From: Sphaerobacter sp. | GTDB lineage: Bacteria > Chloroflexota > Chloroflexia > Thermomicrobiales > Thermomicrobiaceae | Direction of reading: 5' to 3' | DNA: 64,000 nucleotides | Assembly: GCA_029961075.1 (NCBI GenBank) | Contig: JASBVL010000034.1 | Location: forward strand, 24,242-88,241 | Shown here: one piece after another, positions 51,037 to 60,461 of the stretch | Layout of the letters: each line of letters starts with the position of its first letter | How positions within the stretch are numbered: the first letter of the stretch is position 1 | Position numbers and translations under genes: made by a program | Notes under the pieces: generated by a model | What the model was told of the DNA's origin: nothing | Databases searched by the model: none | Seen by the model: only the letters and a program-made list of their open reading frames with translations

Positions 51037-51381
51037 CTACCCTTCGATCACCGGCCGAATCTCGATGGCGCCGCCCTCCATGTACGGTACCTGCTTGGCC
51101 CACTCGATGGCCGCGTCGAGGTCCGGCACGTCGATGACGTAGAAGCCGCCCAGATACTCCTTCGTCTCCGCGAACGGCCCGTCGGTCACGACCGGCGTGG
51201 GGCCGGTGAAGCGGATCGTCGTCGCGAAGGTGGTCGGCTTCAACCCCTCACCCGCGACGTAGGCACCGGCCTCGCGCAGCCGCGCGGTGAATCGCTCGTG
51301 CGCATCGATGATGATCGCCAGCTTCTCCTCGTCGGTCGTGACCGTCTCAGCGTCGTCCATGAGCATCAGCATGTACTTCAC
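51037..51381 (-). CDS. YCII/DGPF-domain protein, ECF42 partner
   Basis: Small protein of 114 residues. It begins KYMLMLMDDAETVTTDEEKL and contains the hallmark VVTDGPFAETKEYLGGFYVI, followed by DLDAAIEWAKQVPYMEGGAI and EIRPVIE. DGPF proteins are genetically linked to ECF42 sigma factors, and here the sigma gene lies 168 bp downstream on the same strand. The GTG at 51381 follows AAGGAG by eight bases. Its molecular role is unknown; a dimeric ferredoxin-like barrel is expected. Confidence 0.9.
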   Translation of the reverse strand: MKYMLMLMDDAETVTTDEEKLAIIIDAHERFTARLREAGAYVAGEGLKPTTFATTIRFTGPTPVVTDGPFAETKEYLGGFYVIDVPDLDAAIEWAKQVPYMEGGAIEIRPVIEG

Positions 51382-51546
51382 GTGACTCACTCCTTCCGGG
51401 ACTTGCCGTCCCGTATTGTCGCACCGGCGCCGCCCGCCGGTCTCACGATAACGACGAACGGGGGGCGGGGAAATCGACAGCCCGGCGGTCGCAGTGTCCA
51501 CCGCGGTGGACCGGGGCGGGGTGGGCAGCCCACCCCGCACCGGCGC

Positions 51547-51575
51547 TTGACGTGGCCTGGGCCGGCTGCTACGCT
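51547..51575 (+). promoter_or_regulatory. Promoter of argG
   Basis: -35 TTGACG (51547-51552), 17-bp spacer, -10 TACGCT (51570-51575). The leader to the argG ATG is about 160 nt. No ARG-box palindrome was recognised. Confidence 0.6.
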
Positions 51576-51742
51576 CTCCGCACGCCGCGCATGGCGTGGC
51601 TGGAGGACATCAACGGGAGGTGCTGGCAGACCATGCTCCATCGACTGCCCGGACGCGCCAGGTGCGCTGCGTAGCCAAGTGGTCATTCGCGCGTATCGGG
51701 GCGCGCCGTGGGGCGCGCGTGTGTTAGGGGAGCAGTGTCAGC

Positions 51743-52978
51743 ATGTCCACCACTCCGGCCGTGAAGAAGGTCGTCCTCGCCTACTCGGGCGGCCTCGACA
51801 CCTCGGTTATTCTCGCCTGGATCAAAGAGCACTACGGCTGCGAGGTCATCGCCTTCACCGCCGACGTCGGCCAAGGGGACTCGTTCGAGGGCCTGGAGGC
51901 CAAGGCGCTGGCCAGCGGGGCCTCGAAGCTCTACGTCCGGGACCTCAAAGAGGAGTTCCTCACCAAGTACGCCTTCCCCACCCTGCGCGCGGGCGCGGTC
52001 TACGAGCGGAAGTACCTGCTGGGGACGAGCTTCGCCCGCCCGCTGATCGCGTCGCACCAGGTGGAGATCGCGCGGCTCGAGGGCGCCGACGCGGTCGCCC
52101 ACGGCTGCACCGGGAAGGGCAACGACCAGGTCCGATTCGAGCTGACCTTCCAGGCGCTGGCGCCGGAGCTGAAGGTCATCGCGCCGTGGCGGGAGTGGGA
52201 CCTCGGCGGGCGTGAGGAGCTGCTGGAGTACGCCATGGCGCGTGGGATCCCGGTGTCCCAGTCGAAGACCAACATCTACAGCCGGGACCAGAACATCTGG
52301 CATCTGAGCCACGAGGGGGGCGAGCTGGAGGACCCCTGGCTGGCGCCGAACGAGGCGATGTTCCAGATCAGCGTCAGCCCGGAGGCGGCGCCCGACAAGC
52401 CGGTCGAGATCGTCATCGGCTTCGAAGAGGGGTACCCGGTGAGCCTCGACGGGGCGCGGCTGGGGCCGGTCGAGCTGATGACGGAGCTGAACAAGCTCGG
52501 CGGCGAGCACGGCGTCGGCCGGATCGACCTGGTGGAGAACCGCCTGGTCGGCATGAAGAGCCACGGGGTCTACGAGCAGCCGGGGGCCGCCATTCTCTCC
52601 ACCGCGCACAAGGAGCTGGAGTCGATCACGCTCGACCGGGAGACGCTCCACTACAAGGATCTGGTGGCGCAGAAGTACGCCGAGCTGGTGTACGACGGGC
52701 GCTGGTTCACGCCGCTGCGCGAGGCGCTGGACGCCTTCGTGGACGTGACGCAGCGCACGGTGACGGGCGAGGTGCGCGTGAAGCTGTACAAGGGGAACAT
52801 CATCCCGACCGGGCGCAAGTCGCCCTACAGCCTGTACCACGAGGGCTTTGCCACCTTCGGCGCCGACGAGGTGTATAATCAGGCCGATGCCAGGGGCTTT
52901 ATCAACCTCTTCGGGTTGCCGATGAAGGTTGCGGCGCTCGCCAAGCGGCAGCGCGAGGGCGCCGGTGGCGCGGACTAG
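51743..52978 (+). CDS. argG: Argininosuccinate synthase
   Basis: Cytoplasmic enzyme of 411 residues joining citrulline and aspartate with ATP, the penultimate step of arginine synthesis. The PP-loop is [17 protein letters not shown]. Other blocks are [40 protein letters not shown] and [20 protein letters not shown], with [20 protein letters not shown] later. ATG at 51743. A T-rich terminator follows at 53022, so it is a single-gene unit; argH is not nearby. Confidence 0.97.
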   Translation: MSTTPAVKKVVLAYSGGLDTSVILAWIKEHYGCEVIAFTADVGQGDSFEGLEAKALASGASKLYVRDLKEEFLTKYAFPTLRAGAVYERKYLLGTSFARPLIASHQVEIARLEGADAVAHGCTGKGNDQVRFELTFQALAPELKVIAPWREWDLGGREELLEYAMARGIPVSQSKTNIYSRDQNIWHLSHEGGELEDPWLAPNEAMFQISVSPEAAPDKPVEIVIGFEEGYPVSLDGARLGPVELMTELNKLGGEHGVGRIDLVENRLVGMKSHGVYEQPGAAILSTAHKELESITLDRETLHYKDLVAQKYAELVYDGRWFTPLREALDAFVDVTQRTVTGEVRVKLYKGNIIPTGRKSPYSLYHEGFATFGADEVYNQADARGFINLFGLPMKVAALAKRQREGAGGAD

Positions 52979-53021
52979 ATGGCCGCGCAGCCCGGCACGA
53001 GTCCGCACACATCCGCTCACG

Positions 53022-53053
53022 ACGGGGGTGTTCCACACCCCCGTTGTTCTTGT
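53022..53053 (+). terminator. Rho-independent terminator of argG
   Basis: ACGGGGGTGT, loop TCC, ACACCCCCGT, then TGTTCTTGT. It is the only hairpin in the window with a T-rich tail. The mutY start lies 40 bp beyond. Confidence 0.8.
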
Positions 53054-53092
53054 CCCCAGGCGGGTTTCCCGGTCGCTTGGGAGCATGCAGCG

Positions 53093-54100
53093 ATGAACGC
53101 GACGACCGCCGCGGCGGGCCACGATCCCGTCCACCCCATGGATGAAACGGAGCTGGCGGATCTCCAGCGCCGGCTCCTGGCCTGGTATCGCGCGCACCGG
53201 CGCGACCTCCCCTGGCGCCGGACGCGCAACCCCTACCACATCCTCGTCGCCGAGGTGATGCTCCAGCAGACGCAGGTCGACCGCGTGATCCCCAAGTACC
53301 ACGCGTTCCTGGCGCGCTTCCCCACCATCGCGGCGCTGGCGGCGGCCCCGACGGCCGAGGTGATCCGCGCCTGGGCGGGGCTGGGGTACAACCGGCGCGC
53401 CGTCAATCTCCAGCGGACGGCGCAGGCCGTGGTCGAGCGCCACGGCGGGGAGTTGCCGCGTGACCTGAACGCGCTGCTGGCGCTGCCGGGGATCGGCCGC
53501 TATACGGCCGGCGCGATCGCCTGCTTCGCCTACGAGCAGGATGTCGGCATCGTCGACACGAACATCCGGCGGGTGCTGCACCGCCTGTTCATCGGGCCGG
53601 AGCTGCCCGTGCCCCAGGCCACCCCGCGCGCGATCCAGGCACTGGCCGATCGCCTGGTGCCGCCCGGCGAAGGCTACGACTGGAACCAGGGGTTGATGGA
53701 GTTCGGCGCGGTCCACTGCACCGCGCGCAAGCCTGCCTGCGTCGTCTGCCCGCTCCGGTCGCACTGCCGGGCCTACCCGGCGATCCAGGCGGCGCTCGCC
53801 GCGGCACCGGGGGCGGCGGCGCGCCGGGAGGAGCCGTTCGTCGGCTCGTCGCGCTACTACCGCGGCCGGGTCATCGCGGCGCTGCGGCGCCTGCCGGCAG
53901 GCGCGGCCGTCGACCTGTTGACGCTCGGTCCCCAGGTGCGCGACGATTTCAGCCCGGCATGGCTCCCCTGGCTCTACGAGGTGGTGGCCGGGCTGGCGCG
54001 GGACGGGCTGGCGCAACTGGCCGAGGAGCGCGCGGCCTACGACGCCGGCGACCCGGCGGCGGGCGACCCCGGACGCTTGCGGGTGCGGCTGCCGCACTAG
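53093..54100 (+). CDS. mutY: A/G-specific adenine DNA glycosylase MutY
   Basis: Base-excision repair enzyme of 335 residues removing adenine opposite 8-oxoguanine. Blocks: RRDLPWRRTRNPYHILVAEV, MLQQTQVDRVIPKY (catalytic Glu in the EVMLQQT motif), helix-hairpin-helix LLALPGIGRYTAGAIACFAY with the catalytic Asp in GIVDTNIRRVL. The 4Fe-4S ligands are C-x6-C-x2-C-x5-C in CTARKPACVVCPLRSHC. The C-terminal 90 residues are not a clear NUDIX-like domain; they look winged-helix-like. ATG at 53093; upstream in-frame codons overlap the argG terminator. Confidence 0.93.
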   Translation: MNATTAAAGHDPVHPMDETELADLQRRLLAWYRAHRRDLPWRRTRNPYHILVAEVMLQQTQVDRVIPKYHAFLARFPTIAALAAAPTAEVIRAWAGLGYNRRAVNLQRTAQAVVERHGGELPRDLNALLALPGIGRYTAGAIACFAYEQDVGIVDTNIRRVLHRLFIGPELPVPQATPRAIQALADRLVPPGEGYDWNQGLMEFGAVHCTARKPACVVCPLRSHCRAYPAIQAALAAAPGAAARREEPFVGSSRYYRGRVIAALRRLPAGAAVDLLTLGPQVRDDFSPAWLPWLYEVVAGLARDGLAQLAEERAAYDAGDPAAGDPGRLRVRLPH

Positions 54101-54191
54101 CCCGCGACCGGGGCGCCAGGTGGCGCCGCCGCCTGCGGCGCGGGTGATCGAGTGGGCCGGCCGAGGCCGGCGTGCGGAGAGGAAGCACCTC

Positions 54192-55208
54192 ATGCGGGAA
54201 CCGCCGGTCACGCTTGCCGACGAGACGCTGCGCGCCTGCCTGCGCGACCGGTACGGGCTGGCCGCCACCGAGGTGACCTTTCTCCCGCTGGGGTACGACG
54301 CCTCGGCGTGGGTCTACCGCGTGCGCGCGGCCGATGGCGCGACCTACTTTCTGAAAGCCCGCCTCAGCCTGGCCAACGAGGCCGGGCTGCTGGTCCCGCG
54401 CTACCTCCGCGACCACGGCGTCGCGCGCGTGGTCGCCCCGCTGCCGACCAGGACGGGAGAACTCTGGACGGACGCGGGCAACGCGGTCCTGATCCTGTAC
54501 CCCTTCGTCGCGGGCACGGCGGCCCGCGATTGCGGCATGACGGCGGAGCAGTGGGTCGCCTACGGTGCGCTGCTGCGCCAGGTCCACGACACGGCGATCA
54601 CGCCAGATCTCGCGCGGGTCCTGCGGCGTGACGCCTTCCTGCCCGAGTGGGCCGCCATGGTCCGGCGGCTGGATGTCCACATCGGCACGCGCACCTTCGA
54701 TGATCCCACGGAGCGGCTGCTGGCGGACTTCTGGCGGCAGCGGCGCGGGGAGATCCGCACGCTGGTGGACCGGGCGGAAGCCCTGGGCCGGCGCCTCGCG
54801 GACGCCGCACCGGCGCAGGTGCTCTGCCACGCCGACATCCACACGGCGAACGTGCTGGTGGATACCGCGGGGCAGGTGTGGTTCGTGGACTGGGATGAGA
54901 CGCTGCTCGCGCCGCGGGAGCGCGACCTGATGTTCGTGGTCGGCGGCATCAGCAGCACGCTAGTGGGCCCGCAGGACGAGGCGCGCTTCTTCGAGGGCTA
55001 CGGCGCGACGGCGGTGGACCCCGTCGCGCTCGCCTACTACCGCTATAGCTGGGCGGTGGGCGACATCGGCAGCTTCGGCGAGCAGGTCTTTTTTCGGGCC
55101 GACTGCGGGCCAGCCGCGAAGCGTGAAGCGGCCGAGTTGCTCATGGGCGTGTTCAGTCCCGGGGAGATCGTGGCGCTGGCGTTCGCGTCGGAGGAGGCCG
55201 CGGGGTAG
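54192..55208 (+). CDS. Aminoglycoside phosphotransferase-family kinase
   Basis: Kinase-fold protein of 338 residues. The Brenner-type catalytic loop is VLCHADIHTANVLVDTAG and the metal-binding motif is VWFVDWDETLLAPRERDLMF. The N-terminal nucleotide-binding lobe includes TYFLKARLS with the ATP-binding lysine. The EREDL and VGG pattern resembles spectinomycin phosphotransferases (APH(9)) and homoserine kinase-like relatives. ATG at 54192 with AGAGGA nine bases upstream. Whether it confers resistance or phosphorylates a metabolite cannot be told. Confidence 0.85.
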   Translation: MREPPVTLADETLRACLRDRYGLAATEVTFLPLGYDASAWVYRVRAADGATYFLKARLSLANEAGLLVPRYLRDHGVARVVAPLPTRTGELWTDAGNAVLILYPFVAGTAARDCGMTAEQWVAYGALLRQVHDTAITPDLARVLRRDAFLPEWAAMVRRLDVHIGTRTFDDPTERLLADFWRQRRGEIRTLVDRAEALGRRLADAAPAQVLCHADIHTANVLVDTAGQVWFVDWDETLLAPRERDLMFVVGGISSTLVGPQDEARFFEGYGATAVDPVALAYYRYSWAVGDIGSFGEQVFFRADCGPAAKREAAELLMGVFSPGEIVALAFASEEAAG

Positions 55209-55236
55209 CGCCGCGGCCGACGAGGGCGGGAGCGAT

Positions 55237-55272
55237 CGCCAGCGCCGGGGATGCCCCTCCCCGGCGCTGGCG
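55237..55272. terminator. Bidirectional hairpin
   Basis: A perfect 14-bp stem, CGCCAGCGCCGGGG and CCCCGGCGCTGGCG with an 8-nt loop, between the convergent kinase and lipoprotein genes. No T-run. Confidence 0.65.
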
Positions 55273-55283
55273 CAGACGCCGGC

Positions 55284-55727
55284 TCAGTGCCCCACGGTGA
55301 GGGGCAACTCGCCGGTGGCGATCCAGACGTTGGCTTCCAGCCCCTTCTCCCGGTCGTTGCCGATCGAGGAGTAGAGGGAGGTCGGGCTGGGAGTATGCCC
55401 CTCGATGACCCAGGTGATGGTCTGGCCGGGCTGGATGTCGGGAGACTCGTAGTGGACGCCGTTCAGGTCGTAGGCCAGGTTGTGGACCCGGCTGCCGTTA
55501 TTCGTGACCTGGAGGGTGATCGGGCCCATGGCGGCCGACAGGTTGTCGGGGGTGATGGCGTCGTCGGTGATGGTGATGGTGAACGAGTTGCCGGGCCCCG
55601 GCGTGACGATGGGATCCTGTGGGTTCTTGGTCGGCCCACCCACGCAGGCAGCCAGCGTGAGCGCGCTCAGCAGCAGCGCCAGCACGCGCGGCACGTGCCG
55701 CGCCGCGGGACGGCCCCCGATGACCAC
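55284..55727 (-). CDS. Small lipoprotein with cupredoxin-like fold
   Basis: Exported protein of 147 residues. The GTG at 55727 follows AAAGGAG. A lipoprotein signal (VLALLLSALTLAACVGG) gives the anchored cysteine. The mature part reads FTITITDDAITPDNLSAAMG, ITLQVTNNGSRVHNLAYDLN, PDIQPGQTITWVIEG, a beta-sandwich typical of cupredoxin/EfeO-type domains. The His of VHNLAYD is present, but the Cys and Met expected of a blue-copper centre are not obvious, so copper binding is doubtful. Role unknown. Confidence 0.78.
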   Translation of the reverse strand: MVIGGRPAARHVPRVLALLLSALTLAACVGGPTKNPQDPIVTPGPGNSFTITITDDAITPDNLSAAMGPITLQVTNNGSRVHNLAYDLNGVHYESPDIQPGQTITWVIEGHTPSPTSLYSSIGNDREKGLEANVWIATGELPLTVGH

Positions 55728-56300
55728 GGAGCGTCTCCTTTCTCCTCCAACCCGAAGCCGGACACCGATCCTGGTGCAGCGCGTCCCCACACCGGTGGGC
55801 CCTGCTGCGTGGTGCGGTGGGGGATGGGCTGCGGCGGCGGGCGCCCGCGCGGTGCGGGTCGGCCCACGGGATCTCGATTGTACGGGAGATTCTGGGCGGG
55901 CGCCAGCGGGGCGGAGCGGGGAATCAATGACGCGGGCCAGACAGGCCAGCGGGGCGGTGGACACCCCCGCCCCGCTGGCCTCCTCCTCACGTGCGCGGTG
56001 AGGTCGTTCGGCCTCACGACGACTTAATCTACGGCCCCTGCGGTCAGATTGGTTTCATTTCCGGCGAGGAACCGCCCTGCCGGTGATCGGGGCGGCGGCG
56101 CTTGGCCGCGCTGTGGGAGCCGTCCGGGCGCTGCTGCGTGGTGCGGCGGAGCCTGGCCCAGCCGGGGGGAGATGGCGACGAGCCGGGCGTGGGTGGCCGC
56201 GCGGCCCACCCACGCCGGCCTCACCCCGGCAGCGGGGAGTGCCCGCCGGGCGGGCGCGTACCGTGCCCGGCCCGGCGGGGCACAGGATCCGCAACCGGCC
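55728..56300. other. Intergenic region with one large hairpin
   Basis: About 570 bp without a credible gene. At 55944-55980 a 14-bp stem (GGCCAGCGGGGCGG and CCGCCCCGCTGGCC, 9-nt loop) may terminate the IorB-like gene. A -10-like TACAAT (minus strand, 55877-55882) could serve the lipoprotein gene but lacks a -35. Confidence 0.5.
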
Positions 56301-58637
56301 TCAGGCGAGCGCGGCCTTGACCCGGTCGGGGGTGAAGGGGATCTCGCGCAGCCGGACGCCGGTGGCGTCGAAGAAGGCATTGGCGATGGACGCCCCCACC
56401 GGGCTGATCGCCGGCTCGCCGGCGCCGAGCGGCGACTGGTCCGGCCGGTCGATCAGCACGATCTCGACCTCGGGCACCTCGGGGAACGTCAGGATCGGGT
56501 AGGAGGACCAGTCGAGGCTGGTGACCCGTGCCCGGTCGAAGGTGACACGCTCCTTCAGCATCCGGCTCACGCCCTGGATGACGTTGCCCTCGATTTGATT
56601 CTTCAGCCCGTCCGGGTTGACGATGATGCCGCAGTCGTGCGCGACGACGACGCGCGGCACGCGGATCTCACCGGACTGGCGATTGACCTCGACCTCGGCC
56701 ACCGCGGCGACGTAGGCGTACTCGCCCTCGTACTGGGCATAGGCGACGCCCCGCCCCCGGACGACATCGCCGCTGCCGTTCGCCGGGTTCGGCGAGGGCC
56801 GCGACTCCCAGCCGGCCTTCTCGGCGGCCGCCTTGAGGACGTCGATCGCGCGCGGGTCGGTGAGGTACTTGAGGCGGAACGCCACCGGGTCGATCTTGGC
56901 CGCCGCGGCCAGCTCGTCCATGAAGCCCTCGACGGCGTTGACGTTGGCGAAGGCCCCCAGGCTCCGCAGCGCGGACTGCCGCAGGGGCGAGCTCGCGAGC
57001 CAGTGGGCAATGATCCGGTTGTTGGGGAAGGCGTAGTTATGGTTCGCGTTGCGGTCGCCGCCGGTGTTCGAGTTCTTGGCCGGCGGCGCCGGTGGGTCGA
57101 CCAGTTGCCCGGCGAGCAGGTTGCCCGCCTGCTTCCCGGGCCGGGTGGAGTGGGTCGGCGTCCAGACCGCATAGTCCCAGGCCACCACGTTGCCCTGCCC
57201 GTCGAGCCCGCCGCTGACCTGGATCACCATCGCCGGGCCCTTTGGCTCCCAGCCATGCTCGTCGTGGCGCATCCACTGGACGCGCACCGGCTTGCCGACC
57301 GCCTGCGACAGCAGCGCCGCGTCAGCCGCCACGTCGTCGAACCCGTTGTGGCCGTAGCAGCCGGCCCCCTCGACGTGGATGACCCGGACCTTCTCCTCGG
57401 GCAGGCCGAGGAGCTGCGCCAGCGCCCCGCGCAGCGGGTAGACGCCCTGCGTGCTGGAGTACACCGTCGCCTCGCCGTCCCGGACATCCGCCACGGCGCA
57501 GGAGGGGCCGATCGAGCCGTGCATCTGGTACGGCACCTGGTAGGTCGCCTCGAGCCGGACGGCGGCACCGGCCAGGGCCGCCTCGACATCCCCCTGCCGG
57601 GCGACCTCCTTGTCCTGCGCGATCGGCTGGCTCAGGATGAAGTCGCGGAGCGCCTCCATCGCCGGCAGGTTCTCGACCTGCTCCCAGGTAGCCTTCAACT
57701 GCTTCGCGGCCTTGATGGCGTCCTCTTCTCGCTCGGCGACCACGCCAAGGAAGTTCCCGTTGCGCACCACCTTGACCAGGGTGGGGATATCCTTAACGGA
57801 GCTCTCGTCGACCTCGAGCAAGCGCGCGCCGATCGCCGCCGGCCGGATCACGCGGCCGTGCAGCATGCCGGGCAGTCGCAGATCCTGGACGTAGCTCGGC
57901 TTGCCGGTGATCTTGCCGGGGAGGTCGACCCGCGGGATCGACTGGCCGACCACCCGGTGCTGATCGGCCGGCTTGACCGTGACGTCCTCACGGAGCGCCT
58001 GCTGGAACTGCTTGCCGCCGATCAGCTCCCCATAGCTGACCTTGGCCGCGTCGTTGCCGGCAACGCGGATGACGCCGTCCTCGGCAACCAGCTGGTCCTT
58101 CGGCGCGCCGAGCCGCTCGGCCGCCAGATCGAGCAGCAGCGCGTACGCCTGCGCGGCGGCCCGCTGCAGGACCGGCCCGGCGACCTGGAGCGTCTTGCTC
58201 CCGGCGGTGTAGCCCTGATCGGGCGTCGCGGCGGTATCGCCCATGACCATCTCGACCCGCTCGAACGGGACGGACAGCTCCTCGGCGACGATCTGCGCCA
58301 GCGCGGTCCGCACCCCGGTGCCGAGCTCGACCTTGCCGCAGTAGACGGTCACCGTCCCGTCGGGTGCGATGGCGAGCCACCCGTCGAGCGACTTGTCGTC
58401 GATGGCAGACCGGACCGCGTTCGTGGGGATCCACGGGGTCGGCGTGGCCACCACCGCGCTCGCGGGGGTCGGGCTGGCCGGAGCCTTGGCGGCCGGCGAG
58501 CCCGCGGGGGGTGCGGTCTGCTTCTCGCCGCGCGAGCAGGCGGCGAGGCTGAAGCTGATGACGAGCGCCCCTGCGCTCTTCAGCAGCCGACGCCGCGAGA
58601 GTGCCCGCTCCATCACGGGCGTCACGCGTTCTGCCAT
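56301..58637 (-). CDS. Exported molybdenum hydroxylase large subunit (IorB-like)
   Basis: Xanthine oxidase-family subunit of 778 residues binding the molybdopterin cofactor. The N-terminus combines a twin-arginine motif (SRRRLLKSAGALVISFSL) with a lipobox (SLAACSRG), so it should be exported folded and lipid-anchored. A Pro/Ala linker follows. Conserved blocks: VTVYCGKVELGTGVRTALAQ, PYQMHGSIGPSCAVADV, EGAGCYGHNGFDDVAADAAL and the catalytic glutamate in PLGAGEPAISPVGASIANAF. This is the isoquinoline 1-oxidoreductase/aldehyde oxidase arrangement. ATG at 58637, 20 bp after the Fe-S subunit gene. Substrate unknown. Confidence 0.9.
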   Translation of the reverse strand: MAERVTPVMERALSRRRLLKSAGALVISFSLAACSRGEKQTAPPAGSPAAKAPASPTPASAVVATPTPWIPTNAVRSAIDDKSLDGWLAIAPDGTVTVYCGKVELGTGVRTALAQIVAEELSVPFERVEMVMGDTAATPDQGYTAGSKTLQVAGPVLQRAAAQAYALLLDLAAERLGAPKDQLVAEDGVIRVAGNDAAKVSYGELIGGKQFQQALREDVTVKPADQHRVVGQSIPRVDLPGKITGKPSYVQDLRLPGMLHGRVIRPAAIGARLLEVDESSVKDIPTLVKVVRNGNFLGVVAEREEDAIKAAKQLKATWEQVENLPAMEALRDFILSQPIAQDKEVARQGDVEAALAGAAVRLEATYQVPYQMHGSIGPSCAVADVRDGEATVYSSTQGVYPLRGALAQLLGLPEEKVRVIHVEGAGCYGHNGFDDVAADAALLSQAVGKPVRVQWMRHDEHGWEPKGPAMVIQVSGGLDGQGNVVAWDYAVWTPTHSTRPGKQAGNLLAGQLVDPPAPPAKNSNTGGDRNANHNYAFPNNRIIAHWLASSPLRQSALRSLGAFANVNAVEGFMDELAAAAKIDPVAFRLKYLTDPRAIDVLKAAAEKAGWESRPSPNPANGSGDVVRGRGVAYAQYEGEYAYVAAVAEVEVNRQSGEIRVPRVVVAHDCGIIVNPDGLKNQIEGNVIQGVSRMLKERVTFDRARVTSLDWSSYPILTFPEVPEVEIVLIDRPDQSPLGAGEPAISPVGASIANAFFDATGVRLREIPFTPDRVKAALA

Positions 58638-58657
58638 GTCCAACCCTTTCTCGCTGC

Positions 58658-59125
58658 TCAGGCCATCGCCTCGGCGGCCCGCTTGACCGCGCGGAGAATC
58701 CGGAGATGACTGCCGCACCGGCAGAGGTTGCCGGCGAGCGCCTGGCGGATCTCGTCATCCGATGGGCGGGGGTTCTCCGTGAGGAGGGCCGCCGCGGTCA
58801 TGATCATCCCGCTGAGGCAGTAGCCGCACTGCCCGGCCTGCTCATCGAGGAAAGCCTGCTGGAGCGGATGGAGCTTCCCGTCGCCGCCCAGCCCCTCGAG
58901 CGTGGTGATCTCACCGCCGGCCGCCTGCGAGACGGGCGTGACGCAGGAGCGGATCGGCTTGCCGTTCAGATGCACGGTGCAGGCGCCGCACTGTGAGAGG
59001 CCGCAGCCGAACTTCGGGCCGTTGAGCTGCAGTTCGTTGCGCAACACGTAGAGGAGCGGCGTGTCCGGGGCCGCCTGGACCGCGTGCTGCCGCCCATTCA
59101 CCCTGATCTGCACTCGTTCCGCCAT
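58658..59125 (-). CDS. 2Fe-2S subunit of molybdenum hydroxylase (IorA-like)
   Basis: Electron-transfer subunit of 155 residues with two 2Fe-2S clusters. The plant-ferredoxin-type cluster is GPKFGCGLSQCGACTVHLNG with a fourth Cys in IRSCVTPV; the second is in QCGYCLSGMIMTAAALL and NLCRCGSHLRI. No export signal, so it must travel with its Tat-targeted partner. No FAD-containing medium subunit and no cytochrome gene are adjacent, as in IorAB. ATG at 59125; GAAGGGTGG lies about 14 bases upstream. Confidence 0.92.
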   Translation of the reverse strand: MAERVQIRVNGRQHAVQAAPDTPLLYVLRNELQLNGPKFGCGLSQCGACTVHLNGKPIRSCVTPVSQAAGGEITTLEGLGGDGKLHPLQQAFLDEQAGQCGYCLSGMIMTAAALLTENPRPSDDEIRQALAGNLCRCGSHLRILRAVKRAAEAMA

Positions 59126-59186
59126 AGGGGTTGTGAACCACCCTTCCCGCTCAGGCCGTGCCCACCACCAGATTTCAAAACGTCTG

Positions 59187-59215
59187 AGTGTATTTGCGAC
59201 GGGTGGGGGTGACAA
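59187..59215 (-). promoter_or_regulatory. Promoter of the iorAB-like genes
   Basis: Minus strand: -35 TTGTCA (59210-59215), 17-bp spacer, -10 TACACT (59187-59192); a leader of about 55 nt. Confidence 0.6.
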
Positions 59216-59336
59216 GGTCTCGTGGGCGAGGCGGTACCGAAGTCCCTACGGTGGGGTACGGTGGGCGGGCTTCCACGCGCGTCCGGCCCGTCGACGCGCA
59301 GGACTTAAGAACCTTAAGAGGATAAGAATATGGAGA

Positions 59337-59359
59337 GAGGCGGTCGTCGTGACCGCCTC
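59337..59359 (-). terminator. Hairpin downstream of miaA
   Basis: GAGGCGGTC, 5-nt loop, GACCGCCTC, about 35 bp after the miaA stop. No long T-run. Confidence 0.45.
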
Positions 59360-59393
59360 GCCCCTCCTCCTCACGGGCCCGGTGACACCGTGG

Positions 59394-60401
59394 TCACCGC
59401 GGACCGTCTTGATCTACGCCAGCAGCTCCCGCCGTGGTTTCATCGGTCGCCAGGAATGCGCGGCAGCGTTCCAGCATGGCGGCGTAGGCATCCGGCTGCC
59501 GCGGGTCGAACCAGTGGACGCCGCGCATGCGGCGCAGCCAGGTGAGCTGGTGCCGGGCGTAGCGGTGGGTGTTGAAGCGGATGCGCTCGATGGCCTCGGG
59601 CAGGGTCGTCGTGCCCTGTAGGTAGGGCACCAGCTCGGCGTAGCCGATGGCGGACATGGCGGGGGCGTCGGGCGGGACGCCGGCCGCGAGCAGCCGGCGC
59701 ACCTCCTCCACCAGGCCGGCGGCGATCTGCTCGTCGACCCGCTCGTCGATCCGCCGGAAGAGCTCGTCGCGCGGCAGCGCGAGACCGAGGATGAGGATGC
59801 GGTACGGCGGCGGCGACTTCCCCTCCAGGTCGGTCATGCGCTGCCCGGTGTGATGGTGGATCTCGAGCGCGCGGATGACGCGCCGGACGTTCGTGGCCGG
59901 GATCCGGGCGGCGGCCGCGGGATCCACCGCCTGGAGGCGGCGGTGGAGCGCCTCCGGGCCCTGCTCGCGGGCGAGCTGCGCCATCGCGGCGCGGAACGCC
60001 GGGTCCGGCGGGACCTCGGGGATGCGCCAGCCCTCGAGGACGGCGTTCACGTAGAGGGGGGTGCCGCCGGCGAGGATCGGCAGGCGCCCGCGCGCGGCAA
60101 TATCGGCGATGGCCCGGTAGGCGTCGCGCTGATAGAGCGCGAGCGAGTAGTCCTGCCACGGCTCCAGGATGTCGATGAGGTGGTGGGGGACGCCACGCAT
60201 CTGCGCCGGCGACGGCTTGGCCGTGCCGATGTCCATCCCGCGGTAGAGATAGCGAGAGTCGGCCGAGACGACCTCGCCGTCGAGGTCGCGCGCGAGGCGG
60301 ATGGCGGTCGCGGTCTTGCCGACCGCGGTGGGGCCGACGATGGCCACCAGGGGCGGTCGGCGCCGCTGTTGCTCGGTCTTCGTGGCGGTTGCTAGAATCA
60401 T
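59394..60401 (-). CDS. miaA: tRNA dimethylallyltransferase MiaA
   Basis: Enzyme of 335 residues adding a dimethylallyl group to A37 of tRNAs that read codons starting with U. The P-loop is AIVGPTAVGKTATAIRLA; DSRYLYRGMDIGTAKPS, PHHLIDILEPWQDYSLALYQ, LAGGTPLYVNAVLEG and the C-terminal AIGYAELVPYLQG follow. ATG at 60401 with GAGGG nine bases upstream; upstream in-frame codons overlap the divergent mltG gene and are not conserved. miaB is not in the window. Confidence 0.96.
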   Translation of the reverse strand: MILATATKTEQQRRRPPLVAIVGPTAVGKTATAIRLARDLDGEVVSADSRYLYRGMDIGTAKPSPAQMRGVPHHLIDILEPWQDYSLALYQRDAYRAIADIAARGRLPILAGGTPLYVNAVLEGWRIPEVPPDPAFRAAMAQLAREQGPEALHRRLQAVDPAAAARIPATNVRRVIRALEIHHHTGQRMTDLEGKSPPPYRILILGLALPRDELFRRIDERVDEQIAAGLVEEVRRLLAAGVPPDAPAMSAIGYAELVPYLQGTTTLPEAIERIRFNTHRYARHQLTWLRRMRGVHWFDPRQPDAYAAMLERCRAFLATDETTAGAAGVDQDGPR

Positions 60402-60461
60402 GAGACCCTCGTTCGGTGTTCGCCCCGGTACGTGTGGGCAAAGCCAGCGGAGGAGCCCGGT

